Shown: positions 39,750 to 51,771 of the stretch, piece by piece | Numbering within the stretch: position 1 is the first letter of the stretch | Layout: every line of letters starts with the position of its first letter | Origin: Cyclospora cayetanensis | Lineage: Eukaryota; Apicomplexa; Conoidasida; Eucoccidiorida; Eimeriidae | Assembly (NCBI RefSeq): GCF_002999335.1 | Contig: NW_020312141.1 | Span: forward strand, 1-64,000 | Length of the DNA: 64,000 nucleotides | Direction: 5' to 3' | Position numbers and translations under genes: made by a program | The notes under the pieces: model-generated | Database searches by the model: none | Told to the model about the DNA's origin: nothing | The model's input: the letters and a program-made list of their open reading frames with translations, nothing else

Positions 39750-40740
39750 ATGCGTTTGTCTTGCAATCCAAGTCGCCGCTTCCTGCGTATTCGCTTTTTT
39801 AGGGGAGGGTACTGTGCGCTCAGCATTTGATTGCATGATTATGCTACTTCCAAGCTGCTTCTCACCATGCACTGAAGCGTCATACCTGTGCGCTTGCTTG
39901 TTGCTCGTAAACGAAGGCTCATGGGGCCTGCGTGTGCTGTGTACTTTCAGCATTCCCACAGAGAGTAAATATCTAGTGCATAAGCATCACTCAAGCAGCA
40001 GTAGATACTCACAACAGCGCTCCACATTCAAATCGCTAACTCCCTTCACAGAAGGAATATGGCTTAAGCTCGTGACCAAACACATTGCCAACACAATGTC
40101 ACCAGACACCTGCGAGCGCAGCAGACAAAGCGAGAGGTCCTCGTTTCTTGCAGGCATTTACGGACTGCCTTTACGTGCTCTGCATGCAACTCACTGACAA
40201 GTGAATGGTAGCTGAGCTACAAAATTGAATACCAGAAGTGCTAGCGGATAAAGGAAGGCACTTGCCTGATCATTGGTTACCTGTGAACGGCAAACGGCTA
40301 GCTTCTAGACAGCATACGACCACGATTCCATGTCATGAACAAACCCAGAAGCAGCATGTGCCCGTTTACAAACGGAAGCTGCGCACTGCCAGTTTTCAAC
40401 AAGCTACCCACTCATCCATGCGACGCGCAATACCTTGTCCCCATGGTGGCAGCGGGCTGCAGCACCTGCGAGAGTGCCAGCCACATTTTACAGCTGGAAT
40501 AGGTCTGAAAAGTTTGGAATTGTCTTCGGCACAAAATTTAAACTATACATACGCCTACGACACGCCGCAATAAACGTTGTGCCTGAGGAAGCCAGCGTGC
40601 AGGATGAAGTGCCTACAGTCCGCAGTAACGCCACCTGAGCCTACGTCCAACCTATTCAATCTGCGGTTGAATTCGTTGGATCAGGGCACACCCCGATCCC
40701 GTACCAGCTTTCAAGCAAAGCCACAAAATGTACTACTTCT
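39720..40740. repeat. Unit 8: truncated B block
   Basis: Starts like unit 6 and follows B through the TGCAGCACCTGCGAGAGTGC block near 40,457 and the CCTACAGTCCGCAGTAACGCC block near 40,611. Near 40,740 B order breaks and sequence resembling an earlier, type II part of B begins. Confidence 0.7.
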
Positions 40741-41960
40741 ATAGTCTGTTCCATTTTGCGCAGAGGAGTAGCAAATAAACCACAAAAACTTTTGAGTAAC
40801 TTTCTTGGAGGGTCTGCCATGCGTCCAGCATTTGCCAGCATGACTCCGCCACTCCCGTGCTGCTAGACACCCCGACGAAAAACTTTTTAGTAAGAAGAAA
40901 TGCCTCACTGTCCATACGTTCATGTTACACACAAGGAGCTGCCACCAACGCCTTGGCACATAGCGTCCCTGACTCGTTGAAGTGAAATGAGAGCAAGGCC
41001 CAACCAATCCACACGGTTCCTAACAACCCTGCAGCAGCCCGTGGGCATGGGGCTGCGTGCCTCTGCTCCCTCTGAACAATTGCTCATGGTGCCTGCTTTT
41101 GCTGTGAAGTATCATGTCTCCCACGAACACTGGGACGTCACTGCAGCACCGGCACTCAATTAAAATCCGAGATTCACAAATGTATTCGACAGAGACACCC
41201 TAACGTCTTCCGTGTATGCCGGTATTGCGTGAGCTCGCGACCAAACTCATTGGAAACCACCAGGAACCTGCATGAGCGATATACTAGCCAAAGGCCTTCA
41301 GTTCTTGCAGGCGCTCTGAAAGCGCTCTTTCTTCCGGTATCTTTCACCGAGCCCCCTCTAATCATTGTACGGCAGCCGAGCTGCATATAAGAAGTGCAAG
41401 TCAACTAAGGCTGACAACTGTTCATCCAGTCGTTATTCTTGCGCATCTACATTCAGACATGACAAGAATAAATACTGTATTAGCAATGAATGCTGTGGGT
41501 TCTATGCAAGGGATTCGTAGGTACATACCATGATTCATTTTACGCAGCCCCTTACAAACCAGCCCCTAAGGGCCACCGATTTGTCTCTGAAGGCACTCCA
41601 GAAAAAACACCGATGGCAGCTTGATCAAGCCTGCAAGATCCTCTCACTATTGCTGCAGATGCAACGCACTTCAAATACTCTTCAATCCACTACAGCCTAA
41701 GCACTTTGCACAGTCTACTACAGCCAAACATTCAACGAGGCAGCACATCATACAATACTTTTCAACATGCCGCGCCCACTCAATCCATAGACAAACAAGT
41801 GTCTGCCATCCTCCCATGCTTAGCAACAATGCCGCTGCGTAATGCCACAAACTTGAATGTGAAAATTATTTACCCCAAGCTTTACCCTAATTACTGGGTC
41901 TTCTTCTTATCTAGCGCTTCTCGGCGAATAACTGGCCAAACCCTTGCTCCCCAATTCACG
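40741..41960. repeat. Unit 9: degraded edge unit of the array
   Basis: Recognisable but strongly diverged B pieces appear in order: a type II start (CACATAGCGTCCCTGACTC near 40,957), GAGCTCGCGACCAAACTCATT near 41,231, GCAGATGCAACGCAC near 41,655, and TCTAGCGCTTCTCGGCGAATAA near 41,910. No A, C or A' follows. High divergence at the edge is usual for satellite arrays, since edge copies escape homogenisation. Confidence 0.65.
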
Positions 41961-43260
41961 ATACAGGCACTATGCCATTGCTTCTCTATGGAATTGTGAC
42001 TACCATTCCATCCCTCATTTCCCTTCTACCAACATGCAACTTTGTCATTCATTCTCATACGCAAACGCTTGCGTACACATGCCCTATATCTAATCTTCGC
42101 AAGTAGCAAGCAAGCACACGCACTGTACTACTAAATGAACTTCTCGTGCCTACCAATGCTCAAACACCCCCCCACAGCCAGGCATGACCACAATCCACCC
42201 AAAGCACGACCAAACATAAATAAACATATACGCGAACACAGGCAAACATCCACTACGCATATCGGCGGCCTCGGACACATGCCTAGAGGAAAGGACATTT
42301 TCTGCTTGACAATCAACAGAACGCCAACAACCAACAAGCACCTAGCAACGTTCACAGAACAATTCAATACGAGCTATCCATCTCTGCCTCCAACTGCGCC
42401 CGCCAACCCGAATGCCTCTCTACCTTCGATGCAAGGCACTGCTATGGAAAATCCAGAAACACAGGCGCACAAAACAGCCTGCGCTACAAACACTCACTGA
42501 CATCTCCTCATACGCACACCCACATACCTGGCACAAAGAACAACCCTCCACGCTAATTTTCCACTACCATTCCACACACCGTTCATATTCTACGAAGACG
42601 CTACCTCGCCATTCAGTCCCCCACACAAATCCCCGCGCAAACGATCCCTGCATCCAATCCTAGCAAGCAACAAACACTAACACGCACTGTACTACTGAAA
42701 TAGCGCATCATCTCCATCAAGGCTCAAGCGGCTTTTCACAAGACAGGCATGATCGTAAACTCCTTATACCACACTCAAGCATTAACAAGCAAGCTGTGTA
42801 GCACACTGTGAACATACACTTTCCATAGCTCTAGAGTCTACCACATGCCCACACGACACGCCGCAAGCAGTTCTGAAAACCAAGATGCCAAACCCCAAAA
42901 CCCACCGCGCGCACAGCTGCTTTCAGGAAACTACCCAATACAGCATATCCAGCTGTGCACCGAAGTGCACCCGCCAACCCCAATGCTGCTCCACCTTCGA
43001 AGCACAGCACTACCTCCGGCAACTCAAAAACACAAACTCAACTCAGCAGCATGCGCTCCAAACGCTCACTGGCTTTTCCTGCACGTACACAAGACCCGAC
43101 AAACCAGCACATATCCCAACCCTTGACACTAAATTGCCACTACCACCCCACACCACATCGCCTTTCTACCTACAAGTAACTTTCGCATTGACTCCCCTGC
43201 GCAACCGCGGGCTCAAATGTGTCATGCATCCAGCCCTAGCAGGAAATCCACAACAATACA
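41961..43260. repeat. C-rich tandem repeat, about 565-575 bp period, just over two copies
   Basis: CACGCACTGTACTACT occurs at 42,117 and 42,681 (564 apart). A CCCGCCAACCC..AATGC block occurs near 42,400 and 42,968. ACCTTCGA occurs at 42,422 and 42,993. A CATCCA.CCTAGCA block occurs near 42,651 and 43,227. The plus strand is very poor in G (for example about 5 G against 23 C in 42,541-42,600). I see no clear match to the A, B or C blocks. Confidence 0.75.
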
Positions 43261-44933
43261 TATTAAATTACTGAGTTGGCACCCGAAGGCCACATACTGA
43301 ACCAAGCACCTGTCAATGCCCAAACTAATCCCCCCACCAAGACATCACTGTATTGTACTCATGAAAAGCACATCCATTAACGACAATCCAGTCAAGCAGC
43401 CCACAAACACCCAGTGCTGGCCGATGTGGACTCGAGCACATGTCCATCCGACACTACACTCACAGCTTGGTGTTGACTGTCCAAACAACGGTCTCCATGC
43501 GAAAAACGGCTTGCAAACTACCCGGTGATGCTTCCAGCTGTCACCCCCACTGCCTCTGCACCATCAAAGGCTGGCACTATGGATGGCAATTGACATGCAC
43601 GTGTGTTGTGGTTTGCGTGCGCTCTGGATGCTTGACGGCCGCTCCTGGGTATATTCCAGCGTCATCCAATCAACCACATTGGACCTTAGCTGCAGCAAGT
43701 ACCTACTACACCGCGTTGCGCTATAGGAAACCGCATCAGCGACTAATGCTGGTCTTAATCGTAGAACTTAACCTGGCGTGCTAACAAATACTGCAAGCAG
43801 CTGGACAACCACCGGCACACTTAGCTTCTCAGTACTTGTAAAGCCACGCAGGTTAACCAGGTGTCTCGAGGCCGAATGAGTGACACAGTGTGATGGATCA
43901 TCTGTTAACTCCATCCGACACATTGATCAACGAACTTCCAGGCACTCATTCATATTTACTCAACAAATACCGTACCGAGGACACCACCAGCCAAGGAATC
44001 TTTAACAATCAAGGTGCCCAGACATTCTTGTTTTCCATGACGACGCATTACATCGCAGGTCAAATAATGTGTATGCACGTCGGGCCTGTGATCGCGGTTG
44101 TGGCAAAGCGCAGATCCCGTCGAACTACTCAGTGCCGCGTGTTGCTTACTCCTATCGTTTCTAACACTTGGTAGCACAACTTCCTCTGCTAGCTATGTTG
44201 GCGCATTACAGCATCGCCTGAGAAGTTGCAGCGAAACGTTTAGGGTTTGTCCTTCACCACAAGCCGTCCGGATACGCACGCACACCAGTACTGCCAGTGC
44301 CGCATTCACTAGCTAGATGTAGTCAGAAAACCAGTTTAGCGGCCCTACGTCCATTCCCCATCATAGTGATTCAACTGGACCCACACGCATTGCAGGCCCG
44401 CCGTTAATTCAAATTCATGAAGATAGCGACACAGTGGCTATATTGCTTCTCCTCATTATACAGAGTGTTCCTGTAAAAGACTCCCATCTAGAAGCAAATG
44501 GCTAGCCTTCCATGTGCCCCTCAAAAATGCAGAGATTCAGATGAATGAGCAACGTGAACGCCATACAGTTTGAACAATGCTTGCCAAATTAATAGCTGGT
44601 TAGCATGCACAGGACTGACCTTTCGCAGGAGTTCCATTGTGCTTTGCAACGTCTTGTTGCAGATAGTGAAACAATTACATAGCTGCTTATCCCTTTGACT
44701 TGGCCACGTTTGGATCACAAACAAACCCCCAGCACATGGCAAAATTCGCTGTGTCCGTGTTATCCGGCTGCTGATGAAGGACTGGATTGCGGTCGATACC
44801 TAGTCGTGCCTAACACAATGCCGTGCCTTACTCGCACTCCAAAAATCTTGATATTCAGCATTTATGCTGCCTGTCGACTCTCAGCGAGAATGCTGCCATC
44901 ACACAGCAGACCATGTTAGCCAGTGGTACTCAC
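43261..44933. other. Single-copy stretch, no supported gene
   Basis: Composition becomes strand-balanced from about 43.3 kb and none of the repeat landmarks continue. Short open frames (for example 43,440-43,784 plus) lack initiation, splice or protein-like support. A 33-base minus-strand piece at 44,620-44,652 is preceded by a CAACAAG acceptor-like site and followed by AAAG|GTCAGT. It is in phase with the exon at 44,934-45,275 and could be its next exon, but that is a guess. Confidence 0.5.
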
Positions 44934-45275
44934 CTCTTCAGAAAGGCCTTCTTCGGGTACAGACTCGACTAAGCCAGGAGGTCTTATGAGTTTGGACCGG
45001 CGCAAGACCAGCAAGGTAGCCAGAGAAATCCCAAGAACTGCTGCTAACGCCAGGGAGAACTTTTTCTTCCTCGACAAGCCATCTATAACCTTCCGGAATA
45101 ATTGCACGTGGGTCCTTGCACTTGCTTGATCACTTGTCTGATCTGCACTGCCAGCCTTGTCATTGCTGATAGCCAATTCTGCATCCGGAAAACTGTCCCT
45201 GGTTTGTTCAACAGCGGCACTCACCAACGCGACAAAAACAAACGGAAGTCAGTAAAGGGAGACCATCGTAGCCAT
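44934..45275 (-). pseudogene. First exon of a small secreted/membrane protein, with an in-frame TGA in the signal peptide
   Basis: I do not recognise the family. Read on the minus strand from ATG at 45,275, the frame gives MATMVSLY, then TGA (45,251-45,249), then LPFVFVALVSA, a hydrophobic stretch with an Ala-x-Ala-like cleavage site before AVEQ. About 50 polar, acidic residues follow (SNDKAGSADQ and similar). A basic stop-transfer flank RKKK comes next. The transmembrane helix covers about residues 73-91 (core SLALAAVLGISLATLLVL). A basic RRSK and an acidic end, GLSEE, follow. The frame stays open 98 codons after the TGA and stops being exon-like exactly at GAAGAG|GTGAGT (donor at 44,933), phase 0. 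Secretion with membrane insertion, of the kind seen in apicomplexan dense-granule proteins, is an inference from layout only. The TGA makes it a probable pseudogene. A sequencing error, readthrough, or use as an internal exon are alternatives; no AG acceptor lies between the TGA and the hydrophobic segment. Confidence 0.4.
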
Positions 45276-48200
45276 GTGGGCACGCAGCAATAGCTTTGAA
45301 CCCTGCTTCACTTATACTCAAAATCGAAAACGTCTCCAAAATCAGGTAAAGGCGGCTTAAGCAATTGCATAGTGTGGGGGCGGCCTCCTTTTCATAATCA
45401 GCATAAGGGGCGTCAGCTGCTTCTGGGAACAAGGTGAACCAGTGCGTCAGCAAACACGGGCTGATACTGGCTAGCAAGCGTCCATGATTTGACTTTTTCC
45501 CTATTTCTTCACAAAGATTATAGAATTTTGTTCTTTTAGAGTGATGCATTCTGTGTGAATCACGTGGTCCACAGCGGGTACCCCTGGCGACTGCATTCGT
45601 TTTCTCTCCACTCAGGTTTGATCCCCGTGCAGGGGTGTGATGCGACAGTAGATACTCCAGGTATTGCAGGGTTATTTACATTTTCCAAAAGCGCATACTT
45701 TGAAGAAATGCATTCTTGAGGGAATCCCCATGCGGTACTAGAACGTGTTGCATATGTGGGGTGCCGTAGTTTCCTCGTCTTTGACCTCGCACAGTGTAGC
45801 GCGTACCGTAACCTTTTTTAGTGGCGACCCTTAGCTTATATGTTCTAGTGCTGTTTCGTGACTTCTTCTGATCATTAGCGACTCGACATTTTGTTGGGCT
45901 TTTTCAAGGCTCTAGAGTACGGAGAGAAAATTCGTAATCTGTGGATATTGCTGTATGCTATGGAGGCCCGCATTATTTGCACACTGATGCGCAGCACCTA
46001 GTGGGCTTCTCCAAGTTCAGTCATACGTTAAAGGACAAATGACCAAGAAGAGGCACAAATTGCTGGGAGCAAAGCAGCCTTACATTCAGAGGCGTAGGTA
46101 CTCTGGATCCTATTCTACAGAAAATCCCTGTAGAAACAAACATTTGTTGATGCTTCAGCGAGTGTCCCAGGGTATATTGGCGACGTTTAGACTCCTTGCA
46201 TAGACCAACAATGACTCTATGGCGCTTTCACATGGCGCTTTCATAGTACCAGGGAAGTTAAGAGCTCCATCCCGATTCTCCAGCAGGTGACGCAGTAATC
46301 CAACTTGTTCGTGTACACACAAAGCTTCACAAACTGCCGACCCGTTCATACCCATCATGTTGTTGGATGCTTTCTCTCAACTTGGTGCACCACCTGTACC
46401 TACTACTGCAAAACGTTTCGCCAGTTTCACAGAATTTAGCCATGCGTTGCTCGGAACACACAAACACTCTGGTTTCAAGCAAACAACGAAAATAATAAGA
46501 CCTTGGCTACTCACAACAATGCCATCCTGAACGTCGTATCGTGTCGGCGTGCTCCATTAGCTGCTAATTGTCCGCCCTGTGACAGAAGTGTGACCTTCAC
46601 AAAAAATGCGAAGGGTAAAAGGCACGCATCATGCCTTGCGTAAAAAAGTCCACAGCTCTCCACCCTAACCGAAGCATGACTTGTGCAAACACAAAAAGCA
46701 GCACAGCACTCCCTACCCTTTGCGCAAAAGGACACACGCAAAGGAAAGATGCATGCCACAGAGTCCACCACGAATGCCGAGGAGCGTCAAGCATTCCAGA
46801 CCACTGGAGAGCCCTGTTCTTCAACACAGATAATTGAGATGGGGTAGTTCGGCAATGGAATGGCTCATTCAGTGACCATGTTGAGATGGGTGGATAGGTA
46901 TACCGTGGTTTCTCATGGAAGTAAGCGTTCTTGTTTGGAACTGGGTTCAGGTGATGCCAAAACAGTCAGAAAGAACTCCTAGTTGTATCGTTTATCAGGT
47001 AACGCTGAAGACAGCAGTGTGTAGAACAGTAAGCAAATAAGAACCCCACAAGTTGCATGGGCTCTAACCGGGTCAATAATCAGTAGTGGTTTTTCGCTTG
47101 GTGGCGGATAGCCAAGACAGCCGATTACCTCATTCCTTGCAACGCAACTTTTGTGTCCGAACTTAAGCTTTGGTAACAAAAGCTTGCGTAATCCCGTTGC
47201 TTGCAGAGTTTGCCAGCTGGGAAACGGAGGTCAGCGACCCATGTAGCGCCCATGTGAGGAGACGTGCGTCTACAGTGGTGCATTCTTTCTTAAACGAAAC
47301 ATTAAATTTGTCGCGTCTTCGGGCCCGCTTTCTTCCAGCAAGAAATTGAGATTTGAAGCGTTGTCTGGATACATTTTGTGGATCCACGAGTATTGATCAC
47401 GCTAGAAAAACCACCTTCGTTCTTTCAACTATTTTGGAATTCTTTGGCTGGAACAATAAAGGCACAATTTTACATATCCAGACTTTCCATGTTTTTTCGA
47501 ATTCTGGTGGCGAGTTTTTAGGGTGCACTGCTCACAAGAGGCTGTTAACCAGCTGACGGAATATGTGTTTTGATAGATAATGTAGACTATGTTGACACAG
47601 CAAACGTTTTGGTAACCTGATGCATAACTCTTGGTGGATTAACCATGTGTAACCCAGGAGCTGCAACTTCCTGGAAAAAAAACAAAAATTGCGAAAAAGG
47701 AATGGGCTTTCATACGCAAAAATATTACTCGTATAAACACGCATTAACTAAATTACGCCATTATCACACCCCGCGCGTAACCATTTGGCTCCTCCAGTTC
47801 ATTCGGCCGCTACTTCTTTCCTTTCCAAAGACAAAACCTGCGGTTGAGGCTGTTTAGCAGTCCCAGTCTCAAAGTGTTCTGCTTTTAAATACCATTTGTA
47901 AAGCTTAAAAACTGAACTCCCTTGTGGAAGCAACAATGCATTTTGTATACACAAAAATTACCCAAATGCGGTGTGCAGGCACAATACTCACATGAGCTAA
48001 GCTACAAAGTGCGACAATCGGCACACGTGAGATGCAAGATGGTTGCTCACTTCGTGTCATCCTCCTGCTTTCTCAGCAACATTCAGACTAGGGAACTGCT
48101 GCATGCCATCGCCCTTCAGCATATCGACCAACATAAATATCGTGAACCGGCAATCGACCACCCAGAAGCATTCCTATAACAATGCCTTTTTCGTGAGCTG

Positions 48201-51200
48201 TCCAAAGTCAAGAAAGTCCTTAGAAAGCTTTTCCAGCTGTTCTTTGCGGAGTTTCCGTGTTTACATAACGCCACGTCCATAATTATTACAGGCTACATGC
48301 TGGCCTAAAACTAATATAGCAATGAACTTTAAGTGAACCCCGTAATCTATCAGCTAACGCTCCAACAACCCCGTAGACTGGCATGCACACCCCTCCATAA
48401 CATCAGCTAGAGGGTACGGGCGAGCAGCCCACATCCTTCCAAGCAAAGCGCAGCAACCTCCCCCCCAGCACACTCAACAATATGTTGGCAACCTACTAAA
48501 AGGGGTGTTTCGCCACCCTTTGGCGCATTCGTACGATCTACGTACGGACAGCGACCAGAGCTGAGCCAACTTTGAGAAACATGCGGTCTCCAGCGCAAGC
48601 CCAAGGCAATGAGCCATACTAAAGCTCATTCTTTCACTGATCTAAAATAGGCTTAAAGCTCTTCGCAGAGGAAAACGAATGCGACAGTATATGTCATGAA
48701 CCAGTGCGTCCGAACTAATTTGGCGCAATGTCTAGGTAAAGTGATTTTGTTCACATGCATTGAAGCGTTCGTATGCATATATAAATGAGACAGTAGGGAA
48801 TGTGTACTGCATTCATCGCTTCAAAGTATTTGACAACTAGACAGCTGCATGCTGTCAAAAATGTTTGGCCGCTCCGGCGAACGTGAGCACGGTGAGATAA
48901 GCGCCGATTTTTTTAAGCACGCTGGCTGAGTGCTTTCTAAGGAATTTTAGGTGTCTGTTGTGGCTTCGAGATTATCAAGCAACCCACATTATTAGTGACT
49001 CCGTGGGGCCTAAGGCCAGCCACGCGGACCTGGCGAGGCTAGAAGCACAAGCTTTTTTCTTCCATGCGGTGACATACGATTGAGTAGCACCAAGTGACTC
49101 GTAGAATCATTAGTAAAACCGTATGTGGGTGTGCAGTTCCAATATTTTATGGCTACAGTGAAAAAGGAAAACAAGCATTGAGTACACTGCACACGTCGGT
49201 TAATCTACTAATTATTTGAGGTTGAATGCTGTCTTCTTCTATGAGTGTTCTTAGCGTGCAATTCAAGAAGCCTGCAAGACCCATGGTGGTGTATAGCCGC
49301 CATGTTAATGCACACACATGTGAAAGGACTAACACGCAGCTTCGGAGAGCTGAAAACATTTTGTGTCAAAAGTACATCCAAATATCTGGCATACGCCCCG
49401 TGCAATAAGAGACTTCCTAAGCATTCGTGACAGTCAGGCATGCCAACCAATGCTAGCTGCAGCAAATCTATACATACATATGAAATACCTCGTGTTCTCA
49501 TAGTGTAACAATTTTATTCGGCATGATGCTAGTCTGGTACTCATCCATCGGCCTGCAAAACAGCTTATCCTTCCATTGGACAGACTGCAGTCACGGCTAC
49601 GGAGTTCTCTTGCTGACCTGAGTACGCTATGAAAAGGCAGTAAGCGTCTGTTTTACCTTGTTGTAGATGCTGTGTGTGCGTGACCATAAGTAGCTAGTAG
49701 CATACTCGCCTAAACGTTGTTTGGCATCATCTTCAGCATGCGGACCGTTGTTTGTTGTTGTCACTGTTTCATGTGCACCTAGCAGTGATATCGATATCCC
49801 TTAAGGGAATGATCAAGCATACATTTGTTGCATAACTGTGCGAATTACACGAGGCTTGGATGTCTAGCCTAGGCACATCGCTGCCTGTTAAAATGATGGC
49901 TGAAAGCTTATTGGAATTGGAGCCAATAGAACATTTGTTGACTACTGGAAGGAAAACCACACATTGTACTGGAGACCAGATTTACCCATAACAACACTTG
50001 TGATGTCTCTATCTCGCACTGCTATTCAAATGCTGACAACCCATTACGCACCCTTTTCGCACAAAACCCTGATTCACGAAGTTGCTGGTAAGCTTTAACA
50101 TATGGTACTCAGTAATGCAGGAGCCACTGCCCGAGTAGCTAAAGCTGTGGTGATCTGTTGCTCGTGATCTATTCCACAACATCCCCCTGGTAACGCCAAC
50201 ATGATAACTTCCTGCGAGCACAGTATGAAGCAGCAAAGTCAATTTGCTCATAAAAGCCTTCCGATGAGGGCATACTTGTGCAGCACAAATGTACGAGTGC
50301 CCAACCGTAGCAACGTGTTGAGCTCGGAAATTGTACCGTGCTATCGGTATGAGTACTGCACTGATTCTAGTGAGCAAACGATAATTTCAGCGCTAGTCAA
50401 CGATAGACCTCTTTCTGCAAAAAGTTTTAACAATAGAATGGTTGGCTTCTATCATCTTTTATGAGGCATTACCTTTCCTCCCCCTCCGCCCCCAAATGTA
50501 CACACTGTCTGGCGGCACCTATCGATCCACTCCAAGGACGACGCTCAGCAGTTTATCCCCTCCACCCGTTGCAGGCCGTTGGGACAAATTTTTTCTTAAA
50601 TGAATACTTCCTGCTTATTGTCCACATAAATCCTGTGGTATCTGCACATCTGTTTCCGCGACGATGCTACTCTAATGCCTGGAACGCATGCACTTGACCG
50701 TCAGGGATGGCAGAGAAGCGATGAAAAACCAATTGCTTGTTGGCGAACCATCAAGATAAAAGTTTTAGCCAGAAAATGTGTGTACAAAGGTAGAGACGCG
50801 TAGCGCCTTCTGTTTCCTCAGTCACGCAGATTGTTGGAAGCACCTCAGACACTGCGTCTCCAGCGAAATGCGTTAGAACACAGACGTTGCCACCCAACTA
50901 GGTAGGCCTAACAGAGTAGATGGTATTTTCCTTTGATATTTTTAATCCTGGTTCATGGTTTAAAATATTTAATGCCCTAATATGTAACGCAGCGCTGGTA
51001 TTCAAGAATAAGAACATGGGGCTTCCCCACAGGAAACACTCTGCCAAGGCTACAAAGTTGGTGAGCCTAAAAGTGACCCGGCCTCTTTCAACTCTGTGTT
51101 CCGATAATCAATCATCCTTTTATCGAAGCTGCAGCTGTGGGCAATGTTACAATGTACAGCTACATACAAGGCACCACGATTGCGTGGGGGCAAGAGAGTT

Positions 51201-51771
51201 GCTGCACAGAGTGTCAATAAGACCTAATACTCTTGAAAAGAAGAAATACCTCCCCACTATTTGGCATGGATATGGCCGTTGGCGGCATTCAGGAAGTGAA
51301 ACCTCGTGATGATTCTTAACACATTGCGCATCATTTGGTGCATCTGATGGAATTGTTGTGATGTGTGTCCGTGAATTATTGCGTACTAGCTCCGCAGCTC
51401 TCCATACCCACGAAGATGCTGCTGCCGCGTAACCTGTGGGTGTTTCACGTCGCAAGAATTGCTGATTATGTGCACGCCAGTACAAAATTATTACTTCCCT
51501 CTTGCAGCACATGCCATACTGAAGGAGGTAGGGATGGATGAAAGCGAGAGAAGGAGCGCAATTGTTTGATTATATTGTGCAATGCATTTGCCCACAATGA
51601 CAAAAAGGCAGAGACTAGCACAAGAACCGTGTGCTTCAGTAGTTCCCAGAACACCAAAGTTTGGTAGGCACCTGCCTATGGGATCCGCAAAGGCTACCGT
51701 CTCACAATCTTGCGATCCTAGCATTGCACACCTCAGCGTTTAAAAGGCAAATGTATCATTGCACGTGCTGA
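45276..51771. other. Single-copy stretch, no supported gene
   Basis: Open frames stay below about 125 codons on both strands and none shows a convincing start, splice context or domain. A small direct repeat (ATGGCGCTTTCA twice, near 46,218 and 46,232) is the only local repeat I noticed. GCATGC words occur, for example near 48,103 and 48,838. This may be intergenic or intronic DNA. Confidence 0.5.

Larger units (their letters stand above)
1..41960. repeat. Higher-order satellite array (about 882-bp monomers between multi-kb cores)
   Basis: The same ordered landmarks recur along the whole stretch. The A-monomer landmark (a 'ggtgctcagg...aaggatgccgct'-type segment) falls near 790, 1676, 2553, 5410, 6300, 7197, 12134, 13000, 13905, 14795, 19730, 20616, 25596, 30236, 35207 and 39686. 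The B-core landmark ('gtgctccacaga...tatggctt') or its recognisable variant falls near 2910, 7545, 15140, 20950, 26095, 30580, 35705 and 40025. Copies differ by many substitutions (roughly 10-25% by eye) but keep the same order and orientation. Open reading frames inside are short, shift between copies and are not conserved, so I read the array as non-coding. It resembles neither rDNA nor a transposon. The left end lies outside the window. Confidence 0.9.

Noticed and set aside
1..41960. Retrotransposon or rDNA array
   Set aside because: No reverse transcriptase, integrase, long terminal repeats or rRNA-like conserved segments are visible.
1..43260. CRISPR array or telomere repeat tract
   Set aside because: No short regular repeats with unique spacers and no TTTAGGG-type run anywhere in the window.
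45208..45549. 113-codon minus frame overlapping the signal-peptide exon
   Set aside because: It is a shadow in another frame; the alternative frame has the signal peptide, membrane helix and donor site.
49780..49806. GATATCGATATC palindrome followed by CCCTTAAGGG
   Set aside because: Short palindromes of this size are expected by chance; no linked feature.
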